The position numbers and the translations under genes are program-made. This document shows, one piece after another, positions 37,767 through 46,430 of a stretch of DNA of 64,000 nt (positions are counted from its first letter, which is position 1; each line of letters opens with the position of its first letter). The stretch lies in assembly GCA_963746605.1 (NCBI GenBank), contig CAVVCH010000045.1, positions 1 through 64,000 of the forward strand, read 5' to 3'. This DNA comes from CAVQSS01 sp963746605. GTDB lineage: Bacteria > Desulfobacterota > RBG-13-43-22. The notes below the pieces were generated by a model. The model was given only the letters and a program-made list of their open reading frames with translations. It did no database searches and had not been told where the DNA came from.

Positions 37767-38723
37767 TCAAGGGTATATTTGATCGTCGGACAAGGCCTTC
37801 GGCTCCGGCCCCCCGCGAACGCCGATCCAGCGGGTTTCTCCTTGAACGGCTAAAAAAGCCCCCCGAATAATCCCCTTTGCAACAAGCCTCCCAGCCTCTG
37901 CCAGGCCGGCCTCCAACGCCACTTTTTTTTCCTTCGGGGCAAGCCGTCCGACCTCCCGGGTAACTTCCAACAGCGGAATATCGGTCTCCGGATCGAGTTC
38001 CCTGGCCGGGCTCCGGGACACCTTCCCGGAATTTAGATCAGTCCGGCCGGCAATCCAGGTGGCCGCCGCATCAGCGGTCGTGCAGTCGCCGGCCCAGACC
38101 GTGACGACATCGGCCACCCCGGTGGAAAAGGAACGACCGGTCCAGCCGCTGGTGGCCACGCCGCCGATGCGGTCTCCGCTTGAGACCTCTAAATAATGAG
38201 TGATCGGACCATCGGGGTGGGTCTTCAAACCCACTTTTATCCTTTGCCTGCCGCTGGTGAACAGGGCAATGTCGCCCCCGTTGTTGACGATGACCCGGTC
38301 GGCACCCAGGCGCAGGGCCTCATTCAACACTTCGTCGGCCGCCAACCCGGCCACGGCGGCAGTTCCGGTCAGCTCCGGCGAAACCGCCCGGCAAATTCGG
38401 ACCGCCTTTTGGAGAAGGGGCGGACAGCCTTCGAGTTTTTTTATCTTTCCGGCCGGTGTCTTGAGTAAAGGTTGATCGGCCGCCAACCGGTCCAGGATAT
38501 CCAGCGCCAAAACAGCAGCCCGGGCGGCCATGACCGGCCGCGGCTCGCCATCCGCCCAGGCGGAGACGGTCAGGGTCATGGGGCCGTAATCGACCAGAAT
38601 GAGATCGGGACGGAGGACCTGGATGGGGTTGGGGAAGAGAAGCGGAAAGTCGTTCGGCGTTCGGCGTTCGGCGTTCGGCGTGGAGGCCTTAGCGGGTCCT
38701 TTGGTCACGTTAAAGAGATTCAT
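37767..38723 (-). CDS. UPF0280 family protein
   Basis: 318 residues as read. The conserved core is RPDLILVDYGPMTLTVSAWADG, ILDRLAADQPLL, AVAGLAADEVLNEALRLGADRVIVNNGGDIAL, then VATSGWTGRSFSTGVADVVTVWA and TADAAATWIAG. The family is related to FAD:protein FMN transferase (ApbE) by fold and has no settled function. It often lies beside 6-hydroxynicotinate reductase genes (from memory). Here it would follow hnr on the same strand if the island at 38.7-44.6 kb were removed. The first about 25 residues (including ASTPNAERRTP) are encoded by a dispersed GTTCGGC repeat and are not family sequence. Confidence 0.82.
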   Translation of the reverse strand: MNLFNVTKGPAKASTPNAERRTPNDFPLLFPNPIQVLRPDLILVDYGPMTLTVSAWADGEPRPVMAARAAVLALDILDRLAADQPLLKTPAGKIKKLEGCPPLLQKAVRICRAVSPELTGTAAVAGLAADEVLNEALRLGADRVIVNNGGDIALFTSGRQRIKVGLKTHPDGPITHYLEVSSGDRIGGVATSGWTGRSFSTGVADVVTVWAGDCTTADAAATWIAGRTDLNSGKVSRSPARELDPETDIPLLEVTREVGRLAPKEKKVALEAGLAEAGRLVAKGIIRGAFLAVQGETRWIGVRGGPEPKALSDDQIYP

Positions 38724-38751
38724 TTTTTCAGTGGAACCGCTTTGTTAGGGT

Positions 38752-38940
38752 CTATTTTATTGGTTCTATTCCAAGGTCCTTGCATATTTTTCTGGCAAGG
38801 CTATCACTAATTTCTGTATGTCGCGGTACGGAGGAACGTTTGTTTTGGCTGGAATTCCCCCACCACGAGTGTCGGGCTCCTTCCCTGATGAATTCACAGC
38901 CTTGTGTGCGGAGGTATTTGAGGAATTCGGTTCTCTTCAT
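38752..38940 (-). CDS. hicA: HicA-type mRNA interferase toxin
   Basis: 62 residues, the normal size. KRTEFLKYLRTQGCEFIREG followed by RHSWW contains the catalytic His, and the double-stranded-RNA-binding fold ends SDSLARKICKDLGIEP. It follows the hicB-like antitoxin by 24 bases. It lies 28 bases ahead of the UPF0280 start, so it may read into it. Confidence 0.88.
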   Translation of the reverse strand: MKRTEFLKYLRTQGCEFIREGARHSWWGNSSQNKRSSVPRHTEISDSLARKICKDLGIEPIK

Positions 38941-38964
38941 GCGGGGACAGCTATTTTCTCTTCA

Positions 38965-39156
38965 CTAATATCCGGTTCCTGCAGAGGCAATTGCGTCTTG
39001 CCGGTTAAACTCGATTGCCTCCTGCAGGGTTACCCGCAGGCTTTCTACTAGTTCTTGACGGGTGCGTTCCTGACAGTTTACGCCTGGAAATTCTTCTATC
39101 CACCCAATCCACCAATCGCCTTCTTGTTTTAGCACTGCTGTATATTCTGTGGCCAT
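38965..39156 (-). CDS. hicB: HicB-type antitoxin
   Basis: 63 residues: YTAVLKQEGDWWIGWIEEFPGVNCQ is the partial RNase-H-like HicB fold, with QELVESLRVTLQEAIEFNRQ helix. GGAGGAGGATATGCA precedes the ATG. The order antitoxin-then-toxin is the reverse of the classical hicAB order but is seen in many systems. Confidence 0.88.
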   Translation of the reverse strand: MATEYTAVLKQEGDWWIGWIEEFPGVNCQERTRQELVESLRVTLQEAIEFNRQDAIASAGTGY

Positions 39157-39342
39157 TGCATATCCTCCTCCTTATCTTATTATACCCGATATCCGCAAGG
39201 TTGGAATTCATTATTTTGAAGGCCGAAAGACTGAAATGTTCGAGGGCGAATCTGAGCAGCAGAAATTTCCGTTTATATTATCGATGGGTTATATGCCAAA
39301 TTTGATCCGGGGTTAAATGTCGTTTGGCTCGTCCCAGATATC

Positions 39343-39451
39343 GTTTTGAAAATCCCTCTTTTTGCCACAAAAAACTCGATACATCCGCTTTTTAGAATGC
39401 AAGATTGGAAAAAATCCTTTTTAAATCAATTAGTTCTCGTGGCCCGACCCC
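39343..39451. repeat. Long direct repeat, copy A
   Basis: Shares TTTTTGCC(A/C)CAAAAAA, CTCGATA, AGATTGG and the end TTCTCGTGGCCCGACCCC with copy B at 40298-40412. The two copies are imperfect and flank the segment that carries the UPF0280 fragment and the XRE gene. Confidence 0.65.
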
Positions 39452-39812
39452 ATTTTTCCCTCAGATGAAATTTTCGGCAAATTCGGACCGCCTTTTGGAG
39501 CAGGGGCGAGACAGCCTTCGAGTTTTTTTCATCTTCCCGGCCGGTGTCTTGAGTAAAGGTTGATCGGCCGCCAACCGGTCCAGGATAACCAGCGCCAGAA
39601 ACAGCAGCCCGGGCGGCCATGACCGGCCGCGGCTTGCCATCCGCCCAGGCGGAGATAGTCAGGGTCATGGGGCCGTAATCGACCAGAATGAGATCGGGAC
39701 GGAGGACCTGGATGGGATCGGGGAAAAGAAGCTGAAAGTCGTTCAGTGTTCGTCGTTCAGCGTTCGGCGTAGAGGCCCAAGCGGGTCCTTTGATCCCGTT
39801 GATGGCGTTCAT
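39426..39812 (-). pseudogene. Truncated second copy of the UPF0280 gene (5' part only)
   Basis: Repeats the start and first about 110 codons of the gene at 37767-38723: ASTPNAERRTLNDF, IQVLRPDLILVDYGPMTLT and WADGKPRPVMAARAA are almost identical. It then loses frame by one base (near 39594), regains SPLLQKAVRICR, and stops where the other gene continues with ELTGTAAVAG. It cannot make a working protein and is a decayed partial duplication. Confidence 0.85.
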
Positions 39813-39875
39813 TTATGCAAAGGGTTTTTCAACCTGAATTCAACCTTAGCGGACTTAGCCCGATATTCTTCCGCG

Positions 39876-40202
39876 TTAGGTGGAGCTACCGGTTCGACTA
39901 TGCATTTTTGCCTTGGCTGAGTCCTCGACCAGACGCAAATCAAGGCTACATCCAAGGGCACGAGCGTACTTGCGTAATGTGGCCAATGAAGGAGAATGTT
40001 TGCCACGGCCAGACTCCAGGCGAGCAACCGCCGACTGAGTGGTGCCCATACGTTCAGCAACTTCCGATTGACTAATACCGGCTGCGGCACGAGCTCTTAG
40101 AAACTCATCCAAAAGAGTGAATTCCTCATCAAGTCGTTCATATGCGGATTTTACGTCAGCCCGTTTCAGAGCACGTTCTTTGAGTTCTTTATGGCTTAAC
40201 AT
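39876..40202 (-). CDS. XRE-type helix-turn-helix antitoxin-like protein
   Basis: 108 residues. The HTH core is AGISQSEVAERMGTTQSAVARLESGRGK followed by PSLATLRKYARALGCSLDLRLV, typical of HigA/XRE antitoxins. The ATG at 40202 is seven bases from GGAGG. The partner toxin gene that should precede it is missing; only direct repeat copy B and non-coding sequence lie upstream. It may be an orphan antitoxin. Confidence 0.75.
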   Translation of the reverse strand: MLSHKELKERALKRADVKSAYERLDEEFTLLDEFLRARAAAGISQSEVAERMGTTQSAVARLESGRGKHSPSLATLRKYARALGCSLDLRLVEDSAKAKMHSRTGSST

Positions 40203-40297
40203 CATTTACCTCCTCAAAGTCGAATGCGGCGTTGCCCCATGGCACGCGGCTTGCCAGATCTGGTCGGGAATAGAATGCCGCTTTGTTCAGGCCGTAC

Positions 40298-40412
40298 GTT
40301 TTTTCGAAAAGCTCCCTTTTTGCCCCAAAAAAACCTCGATATAGCCTTTTTCTAGGAGGCAGGATTGGCAACATTTTAAGTCATATCAACTTAGTTTTCG
40401 TGGCCCGACCCC
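40298..40412. repeat. Long direct repeat, copy B
   Basis: Partner of the repeat at 39343-39451; ends TTTTCGTGGCCCGACCCCC. To its right base composition and codon style change, and the decayed GIY-YIG and SIR2 genes begin. Confidence 0.65.
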
Positions 40413-40598
40413 CGTTTTAGGTGGACAGTATTAAAGATTTGGCCCTGAGCATCCAATCACATGTCGCTCAGTCAAATGTTTGCTACGCGATTTCATCGAC
40501 TACCTACCGTGGAGAGCAATTCTTGGTCGCCGAACGCCTGCATCACCGGGAGGCAAGCGCTTTTTTTGCCGATCCGGTGCATTCCATGATTAGTCAAC

Positions 40599-41061
40599 CT
40601 AATGTGTGTCGAAATCATTGTACTTGGCACTCATGCTCAATGCCGTGTAGATCTCCACAGAAACTGACGTATCGGGTTGACTTCACTTACGAAGCTGACG
40701 TGCATGAGCTTGATGCGCTGCTTCGCCGCAGCAAACGCCGCCTTGAATTGTGGATCCGTTCCCCTGCGGCACGGGAACCATGGACGTAAAGCTGGCTTTA
40801 GACTCCCAGTCTTCTCCCGTGTTAGACGAAATGCGAAAGGTGCGGTGTTGTGGTTCGAACTAGGCCTGCAATGCTCCTGCAGCCGTGCCCTCATGCTGTT
40901 GCTTCGCCGGACTATACTGGTTGTGAGTTTTGATACAGCACCTAGATACCACACGTGGAGACGCTCGGAGGGAGGGTCGCCATTGAAGCCGGGTGGACAG
41001 ATAGGAGCCGTTCATACGCAGGCTTAAGCGCTTCGACATGCTCCTTGAAAACTTCATTCAT
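40599..41061 (-). pseudogene. GIY-YIG nuclease-like protein, frameshifted remnant
   Basis: Reading through two or three frame changes gives MNEVFKEHVEALKPAYERLL, then PSVSTCGIYL (the GIY part), RRSNSMRARLQEHCRP (after the degraded YVG position), APFAFRLTREKTG, FKAAFAAAKQRIKLMHV and, in another frame, the end VEIYTALSMSAKYNDFDTH. This is the profile of small stand-alone GIY-YIG proteins. The YIG motif and the spacing around it are damaged. Lies 230 bases downstream of the SIR2 remnant on the same strand. Confidence 0.6.
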
Positions 41062-41293
41062 ATATTGCCATTCTCCATTCCGATCTTCTGGCTAACTCTG
41101 TCACTGGTGGCATAGTGATTCTTCCCTACAGTCCTACTCGAACAGTTCCAGCACGAAGACCAGTACAACAGCTACGCGCATTTGATTTACCTTAGTTCCT
41201 GGATGCCGCTTAGCCAAGCGCAACGCATGCTTCCGAGTTTAATAGCCCAGCTAGGTGCTTGTCGGTACAGGTGTCTGCGCTAATGACCCGGAA

Positions 41294-42974
41294 TCAGATG
41301 CCACGCCGGCGGAAATACTCGGCCAACCGCTGATAGCGGTGATCCTGGACGAATATGGTGATGCCTGAGAAATGGCGTCGAGGCATTGTCCCAATTCCTT
41401 CGGAGCCCAAGGTTGATCATTGAGGACTGCATTCAGGAGGCACAGTGCATCCTCTGGAAAGCGCCCAGCCATGCCGGATTCGTGCAGCAGTTGTACAACG
41501 TAGTGCGGATGCTCGATCGGCTGCAGCCAGTCCAGAACCGCCGACAGGGGTGAAGGGAATTCGCCGCGCGCAGCGATGCTCAGACGAGCAAGCGATTCAG
41601 CAACGCTATTCGAAGCCAGTTCGCGGGATGGTGGCCGATGTGTTGCCAGAACGGTTGGATACGATTTACCCAGTTGTCATCTCGCTGCTCTCCCGCCCCC
41701 TCCAGGGCTTGAACGAGCGCTTGCGCTGATTCGTGCAAGCCCACCTGTGGCAAAGTGCCAATGGCAGCCTGAAAGTCCTGCAGGCGTACTCGTCCACCGA
41801 AGTCGCAAGCAGCGTAGGTCAGGAAACGCGCAGCAAATTGCCGGCCGTGCTTACCCAGGAGGAACGCCGAAGCGACCCAGATCGCCGTGCTGGTAGCGAG
41901 CTTCCGAGAAAGCCTCCAGCCAGTCCAGCGACGGCACGGGGTTGAAATCGGCAAACCGTTTGGCCGGCAGCCCGGATCGTGTGACAAGGCCCAAGCATCC
42001 GGCCGACGAAATCGTCCTGCCGGGTGCTGGCGGACGGGCGCGCCAGCGCGTAGTCGACCACGATGCGCTCTTTGCCGAGAATGCCGTCGCGGTAGGTCTC
42101 GGCCCAGGCCTTCAGCGTGCGATGCAGCGCCGAATGGTCGTGGGTGCCGGCGGGTACCTCGTAAAGGATGGGCGTAACGCCCTTGGCCTCCCACTCGATG
42201 GTCTTGCTGCTCTCTGCCCCGGCTCGCAGTCGCCGAGCGCATAGGCCTGGCGGCGTGACCTCGCCCAGCATCCGGTCGGCGGCCAGCGCGTCCATCATGT
42301 AGCGCAGCACCGGGTCGTTGATGCTGTAGCCGACGAAGCAGACCACGTAGTTGCGGAACAACTCGCTGACGAAGCGCGCCGCCCAGCGTTCGGTCAGGTA
42401 GGCCAGGCCGAAGTCGCCGCTGGTGAGCACCAGCCGGTTCAGCGCACTGTCGTCCGGGTGCTCCGGCAGCAGGCCGTGCAGATACACCAGCCCGTTCCAG
42501 CGGCTGTTCTTCGGAATCGGCAGCAGCGGCGCCGGGTAGGCGCTGGCACGGCTGGTTTGATGCGCTTGGCCACGCGCGCAAAGATGCGGTCGAAATTGGT
42601 GGTGACCAGCCGCAGCGCCCCGTCACGACTGCGCGCCAGTTGCAGCAGGGCGGCGTGGGTGTCGGTGGCGCCTTTGCGGCGCAGCTTGGGCTGCAGCGCC
42701 TGGCCAACGCCTTGCGCACCGCCAGCCGCTGCCCCGGCAAGCGCCGCTCCAGCAGGTCGAGCGTGGCGTCGAACTGGTTGCGTTCGTAGGCCTCTGCTCG
42801 ATGGCGATTGCGGCGTGGTGCCGACGAGGCGGTAGATCGCGTCCACCAGGCCCTTGAACCCTGGCAGCCCGGCGGGTAGGAAATGCCCGCGCCGCAGAAG
42901 AACACCACGCGGCCTTCCTCGTGCGCCTGCAACAGCGCATCGGGAATGTCGGGACCGTTAGCTACGAATTGCAT
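41294..42974 (-). pseudogene. SIR2-domain protein, frameshifted and probably internally deleted
   Basis: The N-terminus is a SIR2/NAD-hydrolase-like domain: VVFFCGAGISYP, then RLVTTNFDRIFARVAKR, VYLHGLLPEHPDD, TSGDFGLAYLTERWAARFV and VVCFVGYSINDPVLRYMM. At least four single-base shifts occur. At about 41845 the sequence jumps from HGDLGRFGVPP to GKHGRQFAARFLTYAA, and the rest (VGLHESAQALVQALEG, GRFPEDALCLLNAVL, DHRYQRLAEYFRRRG) resembles the far C-terminus of long SIR2-family proteins. The middle is therefore probably lost. Long bacterial SIR2 proteins often act in phage defence by NAD depletion; this copy is unlikely to be active. Confidence 0.7.
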
Positions 42975-43185
42975 CTTCCAGTCTCTGCGTCAGGATATGA
43001 GGTGATGCGTGTGAACGCGGTTCATTACCGCCGCCACACATTTAAACACTTTGCTCATATGCACAGGGTTTCTTGTGGGTCTAACATTGTTTATAAACTC
43101 CATTTGCTTAAGAATACCACATTATTTAAGACATCAATTAAATAAATTATGACATATTCCCATATGATGGAGTTGGTCTCTTGAA

Positions 43186-43346
43186 AAAAGTCAGTATCGT
43201 GTATTCGATGGGCGCGATGATGGCCGGCGTCGGGCTCCAGGAGAAGGCTCCGCCTGCGAACAAAACCGAGACCCGCGAGGCTCAGTTCTCCCGGACGGCC
43301 TGGACGGCCTCAAGGGCTTCCGGAGGCAGCTCAGTCTCCAGGTAGC
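43186..43346 (-). pseudogene. Fragment of the 6-hydroxynicotinate reductase gene
   Basis: Translates as YLETELPPEALEAVQAVREN, then a stop, SRVSVLFAGGAF and WSPTPAIIAPIEYT. These match two separated parts of the protein at 44579-46118 (ETELPPEAREAVQAIRET, and FSWTPTPAIIAPIEYT), joined by a deletion of roughly 65 codons. It is a decayed partial copy. The remainder of 42975-43376 is AT-rich and has no gene. Confidence 0.85.
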
Positions 43347-43376
43347 GCGGCTTTTTGCGTCTGCACCAGCGCCAGG

Positions 43377-43793
43377 TTAGGGCGCATCGTGTGGCACATA
43401 GCCCGAGCGTACCAACGAAGCCAGCGGCGGAAACAGCGGATGTGGAAGCTCTGACCACCGAAACCATTGCCACGAGGAGCACTTGTTCGGCTCGAGTACC
43501 AGCGGCTCTCCGGTTAGGCAGCGTGCCGTGACAAATAGAGTGACGTAGTGCTTCCCTTCAGAGGCGAAAAAATCGTTAGTGTATGGACCCGGTGCGACCG
43601 ATTGAACCGCGAGCCCGGTTTCTTCCAGCACCTCTCGCGAGGCACAGTCTTCGATGGACTCGCCGAACTCCAAATGACCGCCTGGCAAGGCCCACGTGCC
43701 TGCGCCGAGTGAGCCGATTCTCTGGCCAAGGAGAACGAGACCCTCACGGATGACGATTACACCGACGCCAACTTGTGGGATGCGAGAGTCCAT
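43377..43793 (-). CDS. NUDIX hydrolase
   Basis: 138 residues. The Nudix box is complete: GGHLEFGESIEDCASREV followed by LEETGL, i.e. G-x5-E-x7-REV-x-EE-x-G-L. The pattern VGVGVIVIREGLVLLGQR upstream and FRWSELPHPLFPPLASL downstream is that of nucleoside-triphosphate (MutT/NudC-like) Nudix enzymes. Substrate not determinable. It appears intact although its neighbours on both sides are decayed. Confidence 0.88.
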   Translation of the reverse strand: MDSRIPQVGVGVIVIREGLVLLGQRIGSLGAGTWALPGGHLEFGESIEDCASREVLEETGLAVQSVAPGPYTNDFFASEGKHYVTLFVTARCLTGEPLVLEPNKCSSWQWFRWSELPHPLFPPLASLVRSGYVPHDAP

Positions 43794-43935
43794 GGTGGTA
43801 TTGCGTGCACCGTAACATTATGTTCGCTGATTTCCGTAACAGAAGTAAGAAAATGTGCTATCCCGGTGATCCTGGGCAGAAATCCAATGTTTGCAACCGC
43901 TGATCATTCGTTCAGCTCGTCGTAGTGTCAGTTCC

Positions 43936-44160
43936 CTTACCGGTTATAGTCCTGGCCATCCGGCACAGCCGAAGCCCGATTCCAGCGCCAACCCTGGCAG
44001 ACCAGAATTTTCCCACCTTTTTCGAAACGGAGGGTAAGATACCGCAGGGTCTTTCCGAAGGAGCGCAAAGCTCTTGTCGGCCAATTCCCTGATCTCCACG
44101 CGAGGGGAGACCAGTAACATTCCCAAAAGCGGCACTTGTGCGATGGATCCACAGGTCCCT
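43936..44160 (-). pseudogene. RelE/ParE-like toxin remnant
   Basis: Pieces in three frames combine to CRFWECYWSPL, VEIRELADKSFALLRKDP, LRFEKVGKFWSARVG and ASAVPDGQDYN. This is the profile of small ParE/RelE-superfamily toxins (helix, then beta strands with R.R.G). Several frame changes and the absence of the C-terminal strand indicate loss of function. It starts right at the stop of the antitoxin-like gene. Confidence 0.6.
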
Positions 44161-44352
44161 CAAATCACCTCGGTTTTTTCCCTCCTGGCTTCTCTGACCA
44201 GGAAATCCAGTTTGCCTGAATCCGAGTCAGCCTGGATCTGTTTATCCCATTGCGCCCAGTCTCGTTTCAAGAACCACTCTCGGAACTGGCGGTACTCCGT
44301 CTGAACCGGTAATGAGGCGACCGTATTTTCGATTTCTTCAATTCTTGGTCAT
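44160..44352 (-). CDS. Antitoxin-like small protein (one +1 frameshift near the start)
   Basis: ATG at 44352 with GGAGGGAAG upstream. After removing one A at codon 3 it reads RIEEIENTVASLPVQTEYRQ, FREWFLKRDWAQWDKQIQAD and ends LDFLVREARREKTEVI, a common profile of helical antitoxins paired with ParE/RelE-like toxins. About 63 residues. Its partner at 43936-44160 is decayed. Confidence 0.55.
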
Positions 44353-44578
44353 GGTGACTTCCCTCCATGTCCAAAAGTCCTTTTTTATGTGCAGTCAACA
44401 GGGATGTTCCCGGGAAGCGTGCGCCCTTTCACGAGTTCCGGGTGCATGGAATCTTTCGAGTCGGCGATATCTTAGTCGGGTGGGAGTGTATGAATCCGGT
44501 TCTCACGAAGATTCGGAATTATACCGACCCCCGAGGTCTGTTGGAGGGCTATCTAGGGAGGGGGCGACTTAGGTCACT

Positions 44579-46118
44579 TTATCTCTTGATCTTCAATCCT
44601 TTCTGCCTGAACACCGCTCCCCTGACGCTTGTAAAAGGCTTGACCGCCTCCACATGCCCCCCCATGGCCTCGTAATCCTTGAGCAGCATCGTGTATTCGA
44701 TGGGCGCAATGATGGCCGGCGTGGGCGTCCAGGAGAAGGCCCCGGACTGGACCTGCTCCACGTCCACGTAGAAGGTAATCCCGCCTCCCGGCAGCACGAA
44801 GACCGGCGCGCCGCCTACGGTCAGTACGGCTTTGTTCTCGTGCACCGCCCGGGTCAGCTTCAGCGGGTAGCGGGTCACGCCGGCCCGGGCCGAGCCCCCG
44901 GCCCCGCCCGCGTACAAGACCGAGACCCGCGAGGGCTGGCAGGTCTCCCGGATGGCCTGGACGGCCTCCCGGGCCTCCGGCGGCAGTTCCGTTTCCACGA
45001 AACCGCGTTCCGGATCAAACTGATAATAAGCGGCTTTTTCTCCGGTGGTCTCGGTGATCAAGAGCCGGGTTCCGGCCGGGGTTTGTTCCGGGTCCACGGC
45101 GGCGATGATTTCCAGGGGATTGACGATGGAGGTCCCGCCCCACCCGGCGCCCTTTTCTCCGAAGTATCGTCCCGGCGTGGAAAGGGGGAAAACCAGACGG
45201 AGACCGGTGGGCTTCATCCCCACGGTCCGCCCGGCGGCGTGATGGCTGAACAGCGAGGTAATATGGGAGTCCAGGACGATGACCTCATCGGCCGCCTTCT
45301 GGAAAAAGGGCGCGAAGAGTCCGGCCGTGGCCGAACCGCAGCCCACCCGCATCCGGTCCTGGGACCTGCCCGTCGATGACCGGGGGCCGGCCGGCCTGCA
45401 CGGTCAGGCGGGCCCCTTTCTTGATGGAAAGCTCCACGGCCCGGCGATTGGCCAGGGCGGCCACGGCCCGGGCCACGGCAAAGCCGTATTTCCCGGTCAA
45501 ACGGTTCACCCCGCCCACGGCCAACATCTTGGACCCGTATTCCTCGGTCTCCACCATACCTACCGGCCGCCCGTCGAAACGGATTTCGGCGCCCTCTTCC
45601 CCGATGGACACGTCGGTGTCCACTTTGATTTTTATTCCCGAGTACGACAGGGGGGCTTCCGTCACCACGGTGACCACATCAACGCCTTCCCGCGGCTCGG
45701 TCACGATATAGGGCGCCGGGAAGTGATCCGGATAGGTGGTGCCGGCCCCGATGGCCGTGATCAACGGTTCCCGAATGAGCGGTGACGGGGGAGGAAGAAG
45801 GTCAGGCTTAACCTCTTCGTACATTACCAGGGGCCGATCCCGGAAAAGTTCGCCGTCTTTATTTATAAAACGCCGGCAGGCCCCGTACCGTTCCGGAGCG
45901 ATGCGGCAGTTCACCGGGCAGGCCGGACAGATAACGGCCCCGGGAACCTCTTCGATTATTTCCTGGACCGCCTGCCGGGGGCAGACCCGGACGCAGGTCC
46001 GGCATTCCACGCAGCCCTCCCCTACCCGGGCTTTTTCCTCGTGCCAGGAGATCACTTCCAGGGGGCAGTCCTTCAGGCAAAGGCCGCAGGCATTGCATTT
46101 ATCAGGGTCGATCCACAT
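44579..46118 (-). CDS. hnr: 6-hydroxynicotinate reductase (one +1 frameshift)
   Basis: Reduces 6-hydroxynicotinate to 1,4,5,6-tetrahydro-6-oxonicotinate with low-potential electrons. The N-terminus has two ferredoxin-type clusters (CNACGLCLKDCP and CVECRTCVRVCP), then CPACPVNC. The large body contains MLAVGGVNRLTGKYG and, after removing one C near 45355, MRVGCGSATAGLF, TPGRYFGEKGAGWGGTSI, GEKAAYYQFDPERG, YAGGAGGSARAGVTR and PGGGITFYVDV. About 513 residues. These are the landmarks of the annotated 6-hydroxynicotinate reductase family. It follows the Mo hydroxylase genes on the same strand, separated by repeats. Confidence 0.85.
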
Positions 46119-46127
46119 GGTTAATCC

Positions 46128-46430
46128 TTAAAATTCGAAATTCGAAGCACGAAATCCGAAACAAATTCAAATTTCCAAAATTCAAATGATCGAATCAACT
46201 GCCCCCCGCTGAAGAGGTAAATGATGAATACTTCTTGCGGCTTTATAAAAAGTTGTCATTGCGAGAGAAGCGAGAAATTCCCAGTTTCAACCAGTTTCTT
46301 CCAAGGGATTGCTTCGTCGCTTTGCTCCTCGCAATGAACTGTTTAGAGAGTCTTGTTTTGAATTTCGAATATTCGGTCATTCGGATTTGTTTCGGATTTC
46401 GAGTTTCGGATTTCGAGTTTGCATGTAACG
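46128..46430. repeat. Dispersed repeat cluster (AATTCGAAATTCGAAGCACG and related) at the 3' end of the Mo subunit gene
   Basis: Contains a AAATTCGAAATTCGAAGCACGA block (46130-46196), a TTGCGAGAGAAGCGAGAAATT / GCTCCTCGCAATGA block (46258-46336) and an inverse CGGATTTCGAGTTT block (46354-46422). The same families occur at 48673-48730, 48846-48912 and 50296-50372. All sit between genes of this operon. Confidence 0.85.

Noticed and set aside
40421..40789. 122-codon plus-strand frame at the left of the island core
   Set aside because: It is antisense to the GIY-YIG remnant, whose minus-strand pieces match a family over several frames.
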